A model generated the notes under the pieces. That model did not search any database, was not told where the DNA came from, and saw only the letters and a list, made by a program, of their open reading frames with translations. The translations under genes were made by a program, and so were the position numbers. Positions 1-10,704 of a stretch of 64,000 nucleotides of DNA are shown piece by piece; the first letter of the stretch is position 1; each line of letters begins with the position of its first letter. Source of the stretch: Brachionus plicatilis (Eukaryota; Rotifera; Eurotatoria; Ploima; Brachionidae); the NCBI GenBank assembly GCA_010279815.1, contig QEOQ01000204.1, positions 931,561 to 995,560 of the forward strand. The letters are read 5' to 3'.

Positions 1-86
1 ATAATTTAAAATTTAAAATTTTTAAATTCAATTAAATGATAAAAACATTTTTCAAAAAATTGAATTTTAGAAATTGAGAAAAAAAG

Positions 87-175
87 TCCCGCGAAGCGGA
101 TTTGAACCACTGACCTAAGGATCGCTTTGTAATTAACTCTACAGTCCTCCGCTCTGCCAACTGAGCTATCGCGGG
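87..175 (-). tRNA. tRNA-Tyr (GUA) with a short intron
   Basis: On the minus strand the acceptor arms CCCGCGA and TCGCGGG pair over 7 bp with an A discriminator at base 87. The D-arm (TAGCTCAGTTGGCAGAGC) and T-arm (GTGGTTCAAATCC) match A and B box promoter sequences. The anticodon loop reads CTGTAG, giving GTA, and is followed by about 16 extra nucleotides before ATCCTTAGG resumes the stem. This is the usual position, after base 37, of the intron in eukaryotic tRNA-Tyr. A run of T on the minus strand at about 79-85 is a suitable Pol III terminator. Confidence 0.95.
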
Positions 176-1342
176 CTTATGAACATTTACTTTAATTCTT
201 AATGATTATAATATTTCTTTTAAATGATCAGAAAAAAATTTCAATTTAATTCATTATTTTAATTCGGTTAGAAAGTAAGAAAACAATTTTATTTTTCAAT
301 TATTTTTGAAATTGATTTAACAAATAAAATAAATTTATGAGTAAAAATCAAATAACAAAATGCAATTTGTTTCACAAATTTGAATTTTTTCATCACATTT
401 TATTTTATATTTCTGATATTCTAAAAAAACAAAGAAAAAAAATCTTTTTTCTCCAACTCAATATTTCATTTTTGTTCAAATTTAACAGTTCATTCTTTTC
501 TTATTTCTTTAACTGAAAAACCATCTATGAGTGATAAGAAAATAATTAAAATTTTTATATTTTTTCAAATTTCCAATATATTTTAAGACTTTGTATTTTA
601 CACTTTAGCATATCCTAATAGCTTAGGGTCAAAGCATGGGATTAATTTTATATATCATTTTGTTTGTTACTGTGATTCCTTGATTTTTACATTTAAGATT
701 AGAATTGAAAATCTTCTACAAGCATCCATCTCTATCTGGCAAATAATGTTTTTGAGTATATCTTTTATTTCATTCAAAAGAATTAAAAAAATTATTGAAA
801 CTTTACATAATTTTATTTTTCACTTTTTTTTAAAATTTTTTTAAACAATTTTTTAAAGTAAAGTGTTCATTTGTGTTTTAAAGACAAAGCAATTGCCTTT
901 TGGTTAACCTTGAATAATGGAAGCCAATCTTGAGTCAAGCTAGACTTGAAGACTTAGACTTTGTGAATAATTTGGTGTCAATGAATAATATAGAAAGGAA
1001 AATGCACCTAAAGACGCAATACCTTGTGAACAACGCTTAAATAATTTAACCTGAAATAAATGGGATGAAAGTCGAATGAAAGATTCATGCTCCTACTGAG
1101 AAAAAAATCCGAACTTTTTAATTTAAATTTAAAATTCTTCAAAAAATTTTCTAAAACATTTTAAGTTAATAATTTTATTAATAGTTTTCGATTTAAGTGA
1201 AAACGAAACAATATTATCTGAGGAAAAAATATTTTCGTTTTAAAATGATTCTTTAAATTTCAAAATTGTTAACAAAAATTTATTCTTAAAATTATTTGCG
1301 ATTCTAATTTAAAAGATTAATAGTGGATTAAAAAAATAAACA
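176..1342. other. AT-rich intergenic stretch, no gene seen
   Basis: No open frame with coding character, splice pattern or inverted-repeat element was recognised here. The sequence is mixed A/T runs with short homopolymers. Confidence 0.5.
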
Positions 1343-2122
1343 TCAATCTTGATCATTAGATTCCAAATTATCCTGTTGCAAATTCTTTTCATCTAATTTT
1401 TCAGTTTCTTCAGCACCAGTCTTGTCTGATTTTTTTTCAAAATTGAAATTTTTGCTTTCGTTTAACAATTCAATGATTTTTTTTATATCATTTCGGTGTT
1501 GAAAAATCTCGTGACAAAATTCGAATAAATTATCAACAAAATCACCAGAAAAAAGGCTATTTTCTTTGTTGGTGTCATCCGAACTGTTTTTATGAGAATT
1601 CAAATTATCACAAATAATATTTACAAAAAAAAACGGAACCTTAAACTTAACTGCTACAAGAGCTTTTGGTATGGTTTGGATGTATTTTTGTTTCCCATTA
1701 TCAAAGTTGGATTCCTCAACTGTTTTTTCGATTATTTTGAATATTTTGTCAGTTTCGGCTTTGATTGAATCGATTTTTGAAATAAAATCGGTTTTTTCAA
1801 TAAAATTAGGAGATAGCTCAGAGTCGTTTTGATCAAAACCAAAAAAATCATAGAATAAAACATTCTTGCTAAGATTATATTTTTCTGCTATTTCTTCTAT
1901 TTTAAAAAAATTATTTTGTATAAGTGTGATGGCTTTAAGACGATTTTTTATTTTTAGCAATAACTCTTCATCACTTAATTCTTGATTTTTAATATTAGAT
2001 AAGTTTGAATCATTTTTTTCTTGTAGAGGGTATTTTTCGGTTATTGTCGATGTCGAAAGTTCGGAATCAGTACTTTTTGACGATTCATTTTGGGTTTTGG
2101 AGCCATGTGCCGATAGTTTACT
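1343..2122 (-). CDS. Partial gene with pipsqueak-like helix-turn-helix (3' exon)
   Basis: A minus-strand frame stays open from a possible acceptor near 2122 (TTTTTAAAG before AGTAAACTA) to the stop at 1343-1345, about 260 codons; no start ATG was found in frame, so upstream exons are probably missing. The centre holds a helix-turn-helix-like segment, with the motif IEEIAEKYNLSK. It resembles the psq helix of the gene at 5031-7474 (IDEVCNKYRISK). The remainder is low-complexity and rich in Asn, Lys, Glu and Asp, and no second DNA-binding domain or catalytic domain is visible. It could be a small transcription-factor-like protein or a decayed transposase N-terminus. Its very AT-rich codons match local DNA, unlike the GC-richer neighbour. 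The function is not known. Confidence 0.5.
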   Translation of the reverse strand, partial: SKLSAHGSKTQNESSKSTDSELSTSTITEKYPLQEKNDSNLSNIKNQELSDEELLLKIKNRLKAITLIQNNFFKIEEIAEKYNLSKNVLFYDFFGFDQNDSELSPNFIEKTDFISKIDSIKAETDKIFKIIEKTVEESNFDNGKQKYIQTIPKALVAVKFKVPFFFVNIICDNLNSHKNSSDDTNKENSLFSGDFVDNLFEFCHEIFQHRNDIKKIIELLNESKNFNFEKKSDKTGAEETEKLDEKNLQQDNLESNDQD

Positions 2123-3133
2123 CTTTAAAAATATTATTTTTAAAAATCTAGATTAACAAATTCAGAATTCATTCATTTATATAAATTAAAATTTGGATTA
2201 TGTGTTTGGAAAATTTTATCATAAGATTTGTTTGGTTTTTAATTTAAAAAATTTTTTTTTATTAAAAATGTTTAGTTAGATAAAAAGTTCAATTGAAAAA
2301 TAATATAACAAAACGATTTCTAATAATCATTTTACTAATAATAATTAATAAAATTTTATATTTATTTAACTATTTTTAATAAGACATTAGCAGTTATTAT
2401 AAATTGAATTTAATAAATGATCAATATATTCTGATTTCATTTTTTGATCAAATCAACTAAGATAAATAATATTTTCAAAAAAAAAATTGTTTTTTTTCTG
2501 GAATCTAGTTTTATCCTTCATTCCTAGGGAAGCATAAGACATTTTTTCTAATATAACTAAAAAAATTCCACATTTACATATTCTGTTTCTTATAAAAGTC
2601 TTCAAGGAAGAATATTTAGTTTTGAATAAGATGGTAAAAAACTGGAATAAAATAATGGGTTTGATTGTTCCACACAAAAATTTTTTTCATCAAAAAATTT
2701 ATTAAATAAGAAAAATTTCTCTCGACAATTATAAAACTTTCAAAAAAAAGTTTTTTTTTAATATAAACCTTTCAACTCAAGTATTAAGCATTTTGGTTTT
2801 TTAAGATTTTAGGAATAATTGTTAAATTCACCCATCAACGCAAATTTTCATATACAAATTTAAAAAGGTTTTAATAAGGTTTTTTTATTACACACTGTTT
2901 TTAAATTAAAATTTTAAATTTAAATACTTTTTGAATGCAGTTACATAATCTTATATTTCGTATTATATTCTGAATATTTCTACGGAACTTATTGATTAAT
3001 TGAAAAAATTTATTTTTTCAACTAATTTGTTTAAAAATTATTTTATAAATTTTTGATTATAAATAAAAAATCTTTAAAAGTAATGGTAATCAGCTTTGGA
3101 AGACACTTTATTACACATACATGAGAACAGTAC
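2123..3133. other. AT-rich stretch, no gene seen
   Basis: Upstream exons of the psq-like gene were looked for here and not found. Open frames such as the one at 2453-2677 have random composition. Confidence 0.4.
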
Positions 3134-3487
3134 TTGAATTCGCAATACCAACATAGATATAATCATTTAGCGCTTCTGAACTTAAAAACTTTGGAACTTA
3201 GAAGAAAAATAATAGATTTGATACAAAACTATAAGATAATTAAAAATAGATGCCAAGCCAAAAAGATTATACCAGAAAGACTTACATCATCAACGAGTAG
3301 TCGCAAGAAGAGGCACTACAAATTTATGTTTTCCATCCTTCGATTGGCGCGAGAATGTATTTTTTTCTCAAATAGAGGAGTCAAATTGCAGAAATGCTTA
3401 CTTTCATCTGTGGTCAAAGTGAATACTGTGAAAAAAATTAAAGAAGAATTAACAGATGACAAAAATTTTATTTTAAAAAGAATCTAA
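3134..3487 (+). mobile_element. LINE reverse-transcriptase C-terminal remnant
   Basis: The frame encodes the region after the catalytic core of a CR1/Jockey-type non-LTR retrotransposon. The motifs LLNLKTLELRRKIIDLIQNY and FFSNRGVKLQ correspond to the usual L-x-TLexRR-x-x-DLI and FFsxRVVxxWN blocks near the C-terminus of the protein. The polymerase catalytic motifs are absent and the WNxLP block is eroded, so this is a 5'-truncated, inactive copy. A second, differently decayed copy of a related element lies at 11341-12410 on the other strand. Confidence 0.6.
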
Positions 3488-5030
3488 AATATTTCAATAT
3501 GCTTGGCAAAATAGTTAAGAAAAAAATTAAAATTTTTAAATTGCAATATCTGCGAAAACTATCACAAACAAACTTTTTTAGCTTAATATTTCTATAAGAT
3601 TTTTGGGAATAAATTCTTTTTTAAACTTTTGTATTTTTTTTCATCAAAAAAAATTTATGATTCTAAAATATATTTGCATGCATACAAAATTGTTTGAGAT
3701 ACGAAAAAGTTTTCAATATTAAAAATATTTTAAAATATAAAAAGTCAATTATGCTCTAATAAACTTTTATAAAATGATTGAATTCGAAAGGGATAAAGAA
3801 TTTTAAATTAGATTTAGATCAGTTTAATTTAATAAATAGATATTTAAAAATGCTAAAGTTAAGTAAAGCTAAATGGAAACACTTGAACATTTAAAAATTA
3901 TTTAATAATTTTTGAAAAATCTTATAATAGTAAAAATTATTTGAAAATTTTGCAAATATATTGTAGCAGTCCGCAGCTAGGAATAAACTGATCCATACGT
4001 TTTTGGCTTAAAAAATATGGTTTCAAAAGGTAACGTGGAAGGAAACTCAAGGAATAACTGCTACGTAAAGAATATAAATTAGAATTAAAAAACAACATTT
4101 TTTAAATAAACAGATCTATTAAACTAATTAATTTAACTTATTTAATAAATTTTATTATCAAAAACATAAATGTTTTTTTTGTTTAATAGTATATTTTTTG
4201 GTGAGAAAAAAATAGTAAGCCAAAATTTTTAATTGACTGTTTACAGGTAAAAGTAAATAGAGCGGTCTTAGAGTAAAAGTTACATTATAAATTCAAGTAA
4301 CATTTACTCTAGTTTTCACTACACCAAATTTTCTTGCAGACTTGTGTAAAAGTCAAAAAAAAGTCATTTTTAAGTCTTTTCAAAGTCAAATTATTTTTTA
4401 CTTGTATATTTGAAGTTATGAATAATTTTATCTTTGCTTTTTTTTTTTAATTTTTGATGATTTTTTGATAAAAATTTTCAAATAGAAAACGAATCCATTT
4501 TTAAACTCTTTGAACTTCAAAAAAAAATTTAGTCAATTGATTTGGCTTCGAAAACTCTGTTTTCTAGAAACTTTAAATTCAGCAACACTTAAAATAAAAT
4601 CTTGCCTAAAAGACTTAATAATTATTTTCGGCCTAATTTTTCAAATATTAATGTACATCTTAGCCGTAAAAAAATTGTCAAATCTGAATAGGGTTTAACT
4701 GAAATCAAAAATTTTGATCATCTTCATTTAATGGGACATTTTAGTTTATAAAATTTCAAAATAAGCAAAAATTTAATTTTCAATGAAAGAAGAAATCAAA
4801 TGCACAAAATTTCAACCAAAAGAAGCTTTTTGTTTGTCTAATTTATTTCGGACTTGGCAGAAAGTAAAATTAATTAATAAAAAAAAATTTAGAATACAAC
4901 AAAATTTTTTAAAACAAACTATTTTCAACCATATCATCTCTTTTTGCTTGATAAAACGTCAAAAATTGAAAACAAAATAATGACTAAATTAAATAGAATA
5001 ACCGGACAATTAAGGCCTATTGACTAACTC
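3488..5030. other. AT-rich intergenic stretch
   Basis: No gene was recognised. Short open frames at 4510-4698 and 4783-4980 have the composition of translated A/T-rich noise and no homology that I can name. Confidence 0.4.
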
Positions 5031-7474
5031 TCAAACACTTGACTTAATGGAATTCTCATTTATATCGTATTCATACTCTTCCTCATCGTCATTATTTACA
5101 AACAAGTACTTCATCTCGTATTTTTGGTCACTTGAGACATCTGTGAGCTCACTTTCATCACTGGCCAAACTGTCCAACAATTTGTTGATGTCTTCATCGG
5201 CGATTCCGCCGCTCATCGAACATTCCACCAAGTCATAGTCATACTCAACACTTTCCAAAGATTGGCACTTGTCAGTTGGCTTGGCTTCAGAGTCTTGGCT
5301 GTGCGCAGAATCCGGACTGGTTGCTCTCAAAGTGTTTTGTTTGAGACCCTCAAGGCTCTCTTCGTCTAGGCCGTCAGCATGGCCAAAGTTATTGCCAGCC
5401 TCGCTCATTTTTCGAATGTACAAAATGGCCGAGAGCAGAGCTCGCCGAAATTTTGTGCATTTCAGGTTTCCCGACTGAACATCTTGGATGTACTTGTCAT
5501 TTATTTTGCCACGCTTTATCCAGTCCGGCTTAGAGGCCATTATTTGCGGGTGCCTTGAGAGAAAGTCGTACCACCAGTCGACACTAGGCTTGCCGTTCGG
5601 AAAGGGGTTTTTTCTCAGCGAAGTCTTGAACATGTCGATCACCTTGTCAAAGACAATGTTGATGGCATCGCAGTACCTCAGGTCCTTGTAGTTGATCAGC
5701 CAGTCAACCAGATCTCTTTCCTCGAGCTCGGTGAGCCGAGTTTTCTTTCCTCTTGGCGCAGTGCCTCTTTCCAAATACTTGATCAGAGCGCTTTTGCTTA
5801 TCCGGTACTTGTTGCACACTTCGTCAATGCTCAGGCCCTGTTTGATGTGGTATGCGGCGTTTTTGTACCGATCGGTGAGGTACGACTCGCCGTTCGGGCT
5901 CTCCACTCCTTCCTCGTCGAATTTGTTGGCCATGTTCAAAATTACTTTGTCATCTAGTTCGTCTGTCTTTGTGGAAGTTTGGTCGGACAGTGGCGACAAT
6001 TGGTCCAACAAGCCACTTTCATTTGGCTCAACGGGCTTTTTTTTTATCACCAACTTGAGCGGGTTGTCTGCTCTGGCACTAGCCGATTCAATGAAGTAGC
6101 CGTGACCGCTCTCCAAGTTGATCTCTTCATTCGGACACCACTTATGTCCGGCAAAAATTACAAAAAATACTTAAGGTAGCTCAAATAAACAAAAAGCTTC
6201 TTTAATTTAAAGCCTAAAATTTGAGAATGGACAAGAAAAAAAATTTTTTTAAATTGATAAAAAAAAAAGAAAATTTTTGCTTATTTGATTTACAGTGCTG
6301 ATTTGATGGCAGCGTTTTTGGCTATTTTGACGTAATTTTTCCAAATTTTACGTCATTAATCAAAATAAATTTTTTTGAAATAAATTATAAATTTTTTTTC
6401 TCAATTTTTTTTTAATTTGTTTAATTTACTGAAAAAAGTTAAAAATTGTCAACAAAATGGCATTTTTTTCTCACAATATTTGTAAATTTTTCGTAACTTA
6501 ACCTTTTCTTACAATTGTAAATTTTCGAAAAATTGCGTAAAATTACTAAAAACCCTCCTATCAAATCAGCACTGTAAGAGGAAAAAAAAAAAAAATTCCC
6601 AACTTACTTTTTTTGGTTCGTGTTGGCAATTTTCCTCATCCAGCGAGTTTCTTTTCAGTTTGTTTGCCTTGGCGGGCTCCGCAATTGAGACTTGGGCCTC
6701 GGCGGCACCAAGTTGTTTGAGAAAGTATGTTTTTCGGTCGCGTGGGCGTTTGCCGAGCAAGCTGTCGGCCTCGGCGATCGCCCGGTCCCATTCTTCGCGT
6801 CTCAGAGGCGAAATTTTTTGCGAAAACTTTTCGTTCATTTTTTCCTTGGCCGATTTGCTGACCGCTTTGTCAATTTGCTCCTGGGCATAGGCCTTGAAAT
6901 GTGCTGGGCCTTTGTAAGAGATGATGTTGCCCTCGGGCACCCAGGCGTGCTCCACAGATGGGCCGAAAAATTGGACATAAAAAGAGCGCTTGGGCCTGGA
7001 GCCTCCGATCAGTTTAAAGTGCGCAGAGTCACTTCGAGCCTCGGTTTTGCAAGACGAGGGCGACAACTCAGGATTCGAGATCATGCACGGCCACCACGGA
7101 TGACCGCTCACTTTTGCCCACACCAAGTCTCCCAGATTGTAGCCAGCTTGTTCTGCTTTTTCTTGAGCTGGTGCGATTTGCTTGGTTAAATTTTGAATGA
7201 GAGAGCTATTGGAACACGATGGCATGTCGTACATCAAAAAATCGTCATCATAGGCCTTTATCTTGCGAATTCGCTTTTCTCTTCCAGATGCCAAATTGGA
7301 TGAGGACATGACCGATTCAGGTGAGATGCTGTTCGAACCGGTCTCAGACGAATCCGCATTTTCCAATACGGACTCGGATTTTCTTTTGCTGCTCACTGGC
7401 TTGTCCGATGTATCTCTGGAGTCAGATGTGGCCCGAGAGGCTTCTGGCTCTGTCTTTGCACTGGAAGTATCCAT
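5031..7474 (-). CDS. PWWP domain fused to pogo-type psq/CENPB DNA-binding domain
   Basis: Two exons: 7474-6608 and 6140-5031. Donor AAA|GTAAGT and acceptor ACATAAG|TGG join in phase 0 to give 658 residues. Residues about 111-205 are a PWWP domain (GDLVWAKVSGHPWWPC, YVQFFG) followed by the helical extension typical of the first PWWP of NSD methyltransferases. PWWP domains bind methylated-lysine nucleosomes and DNA. Residues about 376-415 form a psq helix-turn-helix and 421-492 a CENPB/Tc5-type domain (GKPSVDWWYDFLSRHP), as in pogo/Tigger transposases. Neither a DDE nuclease nor SET or PHD domains follow; the tail is acidic. The protein probably binds DNA and chromatin in the nucleus. Codons are clearly GC-richer than in neighbouring genes. 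The join is inferred: two separate genes remain possible, though coding-like sequence runs up to the acceptor. Confidence 0.6.
6293..6574. mobile_element. MITE with TA duplication, in the intron of the PWWP-CENPB gene
   Basis: The 282-bp element has 15-bp perfect terminal inverted repeats (CAGTGCTGATTTGAT at 6293-6307 and its complement at 6560-6574). It is flanked on both sides by TA (6291-6292 and 6575-6576). Imperfect similarity between the arms extends inward to roughly 55 bp (GTTTTTGGCTATTTTGACG against GTTTTTAGTAATTTTACG). No coding capacity is present. TA duplication plus such TIRs indicate a non-autonomous Tc1/mariner/pogo-type element. Confidence 0.85.
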
Positions 7475-7480
7475 TTAACA

Positions 7481-7489
7481 CCGTCTGAA
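7481..7489 (-). promoter_or_regulatory. TTCAGACGG motif just upstream of the PWWP-CENPB start
   Basis: The minus strand reads TTCAGACGG only a few bases before the ATG at 7474. A near-identical TTTAGACGG (19407-19415) precedes SPICE1, and TTCAGACT sits at the initiator of the peptide gene at 20.4 kb. It could be an initiator (TCAG-type) or a trans-splice acceptor. Only the motif itself is observed. Confidence 0.3.
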
Positions 7490-8225
7490 CAACACTATAC
7501 AGCAAATAACTAGTTCTAGTCTAAAATTGAATAATACTGGCTTAAAAAAATTTTCAATATTTCAAATCCACGCTTCTAAAAGTGAAGCAAAATTTGGCAA
7601 AAGTGTGAGCTAATTGGAGTACCTAAGGAGTTTGGTCTAGTTAACAGATATATTTATGCTTTAGGGTGATTGTGCGGGCCAAAATGCTTGGTAAATCAAC
7701 TTTTTTGGACATATTTGATCAGAGGAGTTAAGCACTAGCTCCAGAAGAAGCAAAAATTTTATTTAATTGCATGAGCCTCACAAATTTTAAGTAATTTATG
7801 ACTCAATTGCAATTAAGTTTCATAACAAACTGAACATAAGGCACCAGTTAGCAACTAGAAGCGTTGAAAAATGATAAGATAGGGATTTTTTGACTCGATT
7901 TTTTGTTAAGCCTAGAAATTGAATTTTTCTAAGAAAAATTAATTTATCATAATTCCTAGATTGGGCCCTTGTGTCTATTGGAATCGTTGGAATGCTAAGA
8001 ATTCCAAAAAAATTTATCTATTAAGTAATTCATTGATGTTGGAATATTTTTTTTTAAATAAAATTTTACTATTTAATCAAGGAATTAAAAAAAAAGTCTA
8101 AATTAAATTTATGCTAAAGAAAAACAAGACAATTAAAATCAAAAATGAACCCGATGTAGTTTATAGAATATTAATGGTTTACAAAAAAAATTTTAAAATT
8201 TAAGTGTTGATAACTATCATTGATT
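7490..8225. other. Upstream intergenic stretch, no gene seen
   Basis: This lies between the PWWP-CENPB start and the 8.2-kb foldback element. No coding frame or repeat could be recognised. Confidence 0.4.
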
Positions 8226-8866
8226 AATGGGTGAAGACAAAGTTTCCGGGATTTTTTCAAAAGGTCATAACTCCTTCATTTTTAAAGAATGAAGACTTAA
8301 CCCAAGTGATTTAGGAAAGAGAATTTAAAACTAAACAAAGTTTTTGTAAAAACTTTTTATAATTATATCATTTCTTCGAATTTTGTCAATCCGACTTTTG
8401 ACACCTTCCATTAGGATATGCATTGATGTAAAGCTGATTCACCCAGACATTTTAGTATTGGAATTTATAGTAGAAGCGTCATTGGAATTTATGATCGAAA
8501 ATTCAGTCGATCATGTTGACAAGATGGATAACCCTGCAAATTTGTCTGAAGCTATACCTATTGAAGATTTTTGGTTAATATTGAAAGGTTAAGTCTACGA
8601 GAATGGCTTGGAAGCGAAAACACTTCATCAATTCATAAAATGTCTGCGTGAAATCAGTCTTACATCAATGCATATCCTTATGTAAGGTGTCAAAAGTCGG
8701 ATTGACACAATTCGAAGAAATGATATAATTGAAAAAATTTTATAAATCAACTTTGTAAAGCTTTAAATTCTCTTTCCTTAATCACTTTGCTTCAGTCCTC
8801 ATTCTTAAAAAATGAAGGAGTTATGACCTTTTGAAAAAATCCCGGAAACTTTGTCTTCACCCGTTA
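8226..8866. mobile_element. Foldback element with about 210-bp inverted arms
   Basis: The left arm (8226-8435) and right arm (8655-8866) are inverted copies with scattered mismatches. Shared blocks include GGGTGAAGACAAAGTTTCCG at the outer ends and CAATCCGACTTTTGACACC near the inner ends. About 220 bp of unrelated sequence lies between the arms and holds no convincing gene. The outer ends read TAAYGGGTGAAG. A TTAA on the left and TTAC on the right could be a decayed TTAA duplication of piggyBac type, but the target duplication is not clear. Confidence 0.8.
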
Positions 8867-10074
8867 CTCATACTCTTGGAGAATTTCTTTATATGTAACT
8901 AATCTCTTTGCTGTGTATTTATTACTTAATCTTGTTTTTCTTCAAGCAAGTGGTTGAAAGGGAGGACTAAGTTCCATTCCAAACAACCTGGGATTCCATC
9001 CCAAACTATATTTTTAATTAAATATATATCTTAATTTGGAGCTACTAGACTAGATATTAAACTTTTCTTCGAAATTTAAAAATTTTGTTAAGAGACCTGT
9101 GGTAAAAGCGTTACAAAGATGGTATCTGGACTTTTCTTAGGACGGCTGATTTTTAGATTTTAAGACTTGGAAATTTTTTAAAAAATAATTAGAAAAGTGA
9201 CTTATTTGTAATACAATCTTTGCCGCTTACAAAAGATACTAGATAAAAATTTTAATTTAAAAAAATAATTGAAAATCTAATGTGAGAATAAAAATTGAGT
9301 AATTTAAAAGAATCGAAAAGCCTAATTCATTGAATTTATTATAATATTATGAAAGAAAAATAATTGATACTAAGCCTAGAATAATTTTGCATTTTTTTTA
9401 GAGTCCATTAAAAAAATGAATTTAGAAATATTGTTTGAGCATATTTTTTGATGCATCTTAATGAAGATAATTTTAGAGATAATTGAAAAATTGAAAAAAT
9501 AATTTTTTTGGAAAAAGTATTTTTTAAATTTTCAAATTGAGTTAATAATAGAGCTAAAATAAATCATTTTTTTAATTTAGCTGATACCATTGCTTAGATC
9601 ATTAAATTTAATTTGGACACGTGAAAAAATAGGTTTCAAAATGCTGACCTAAATTAAAACTTGATTTACTATGAAAAAAGATTTTAGATTAAAGACGATT
9701 TCGACTAAATTCAAAGCAAACATAACTATTAGATATTTTAAATTAAATTCAAAATTTTGTTTAAAATATGAATATCCAGCCGAAGTATTTTTCAAGTTTT
9801 TAAAACAAATGATATGTATCTGAAAAATCAAAGAAGCAAAAGAACAAATGATAAAAAGACACTTAAGGTAATTTAAAAAAAGATATTCAAGAACCTATTT
9901 TTCAATTAGTCCTTGAAAATAAATTTGATATTAACCAGACCTAATTTTTATCATTATTTTTTAGCCATTAAAAGTCACAACCTATTCGAAAATTAAAGTA
10001 TTTTAATAAATGAAATTAAATTTGCACTTGATTTAATTACAAAAAGAACAAACAACGAAAAAATAGAAGCAAAG
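8867..10074. other. AT-rich stretch, no certain gene
   Basis: A short frame after the acceptor-like TTTTTTAG at about 9957-9964 might be an upstream exon of the gene that follows, but the phase could not be matched. Nothing else was recognised. Confidence 0.35.
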
Positions 10075-10704
10075 ACTTGGTACAAGATCAGCCACCAGAC
10101 CAAATTTTGGCCAAGGGTAGTATCAACAAAAAAAAATTGTATTTATATTTAAATTTTGAAGATAAAACAAATGAAATTGAAAAATATTTTCTTAAACGAG
10201 TAGGAGATACTTCGAGAAAAAACTTAAATGCTGATCTAACCAAACCGAATACTTTCGAAGCTTCGTGCAAAAACGCTCAGGGCACTGATAAAACAAAAAA
10301 ATCTGAATTCGATTTAATTAATCAATAGTAAAGAATCAAAAAAAAATATTGTTTAAGAATTAAATTTTTTTAAGCCTTGACTGTTCGAGAATAACTGCTT
10401 TTAATAATTATCTAAGCAATAAAGACTTGCCAAAATTTAATTTGTCAAAGCAAGAGGAAGAAAATAAAAATTCAAATATTAGTAAAGAATTTTCATTTTC
10501 ACAGTCGCCAAATAAATCTGAAAAAGTAAGTCATTAAAAAAAAAAAAACAAGGATTTATTTTTTTTAAGAATGATGAAGAGAAATTTTCAATCGATTTTT
10601 TGGTGAAGCAATTTAAAGAACCTTTTGAAAAAAATAAAATGATTTATTTAAAAAGAGCTGAAATAGTTCGAAAAGAACTAATCGAAGTGTATCAATTAAA
10701 GTAA
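10075..10704 (+). CDS. Unrecognised three-exon gene (5' end not found)
   Basis: Exons 10075-10327, 10375-10525 and 10570-10704 connect in phase through GTAAAG...TTTTTTTAAG and GTAAGT...TTTTTTTTAAG introns of about 45 bp. They end at a TAA at 10702-10704. The protein is hydrophilic and rich in Lys, Asn, Ser and Glu. A charged, probably helical C-terminus ends in KRAEIVRKELIEVYQLK. No signal peptide, membrane segment or known domain was seen. The frame runs into the first acceptor without an ATG, so the start is upstream. Its role is unknown. Consistent phases across three exons are the main support. Confidence 0.45.

Noticed and set aside
5692..6179. Plus-strand open frames over the PWWP-CENPB gene, including those at 5692-6099 and 6692-7189
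   Set aside because: They are antisense shadows of a GC-richer coding exon. The minus-strand frames carry recognisable domains and splice sites; the plus-strand ones do not.
8383..8592. 69-codon plus-strand frame in the 8.2-kb foldback element
   Set aside because: It starts inside the inverted arm and has no homology or splice context; it looks like chance openness in repeat DNA.
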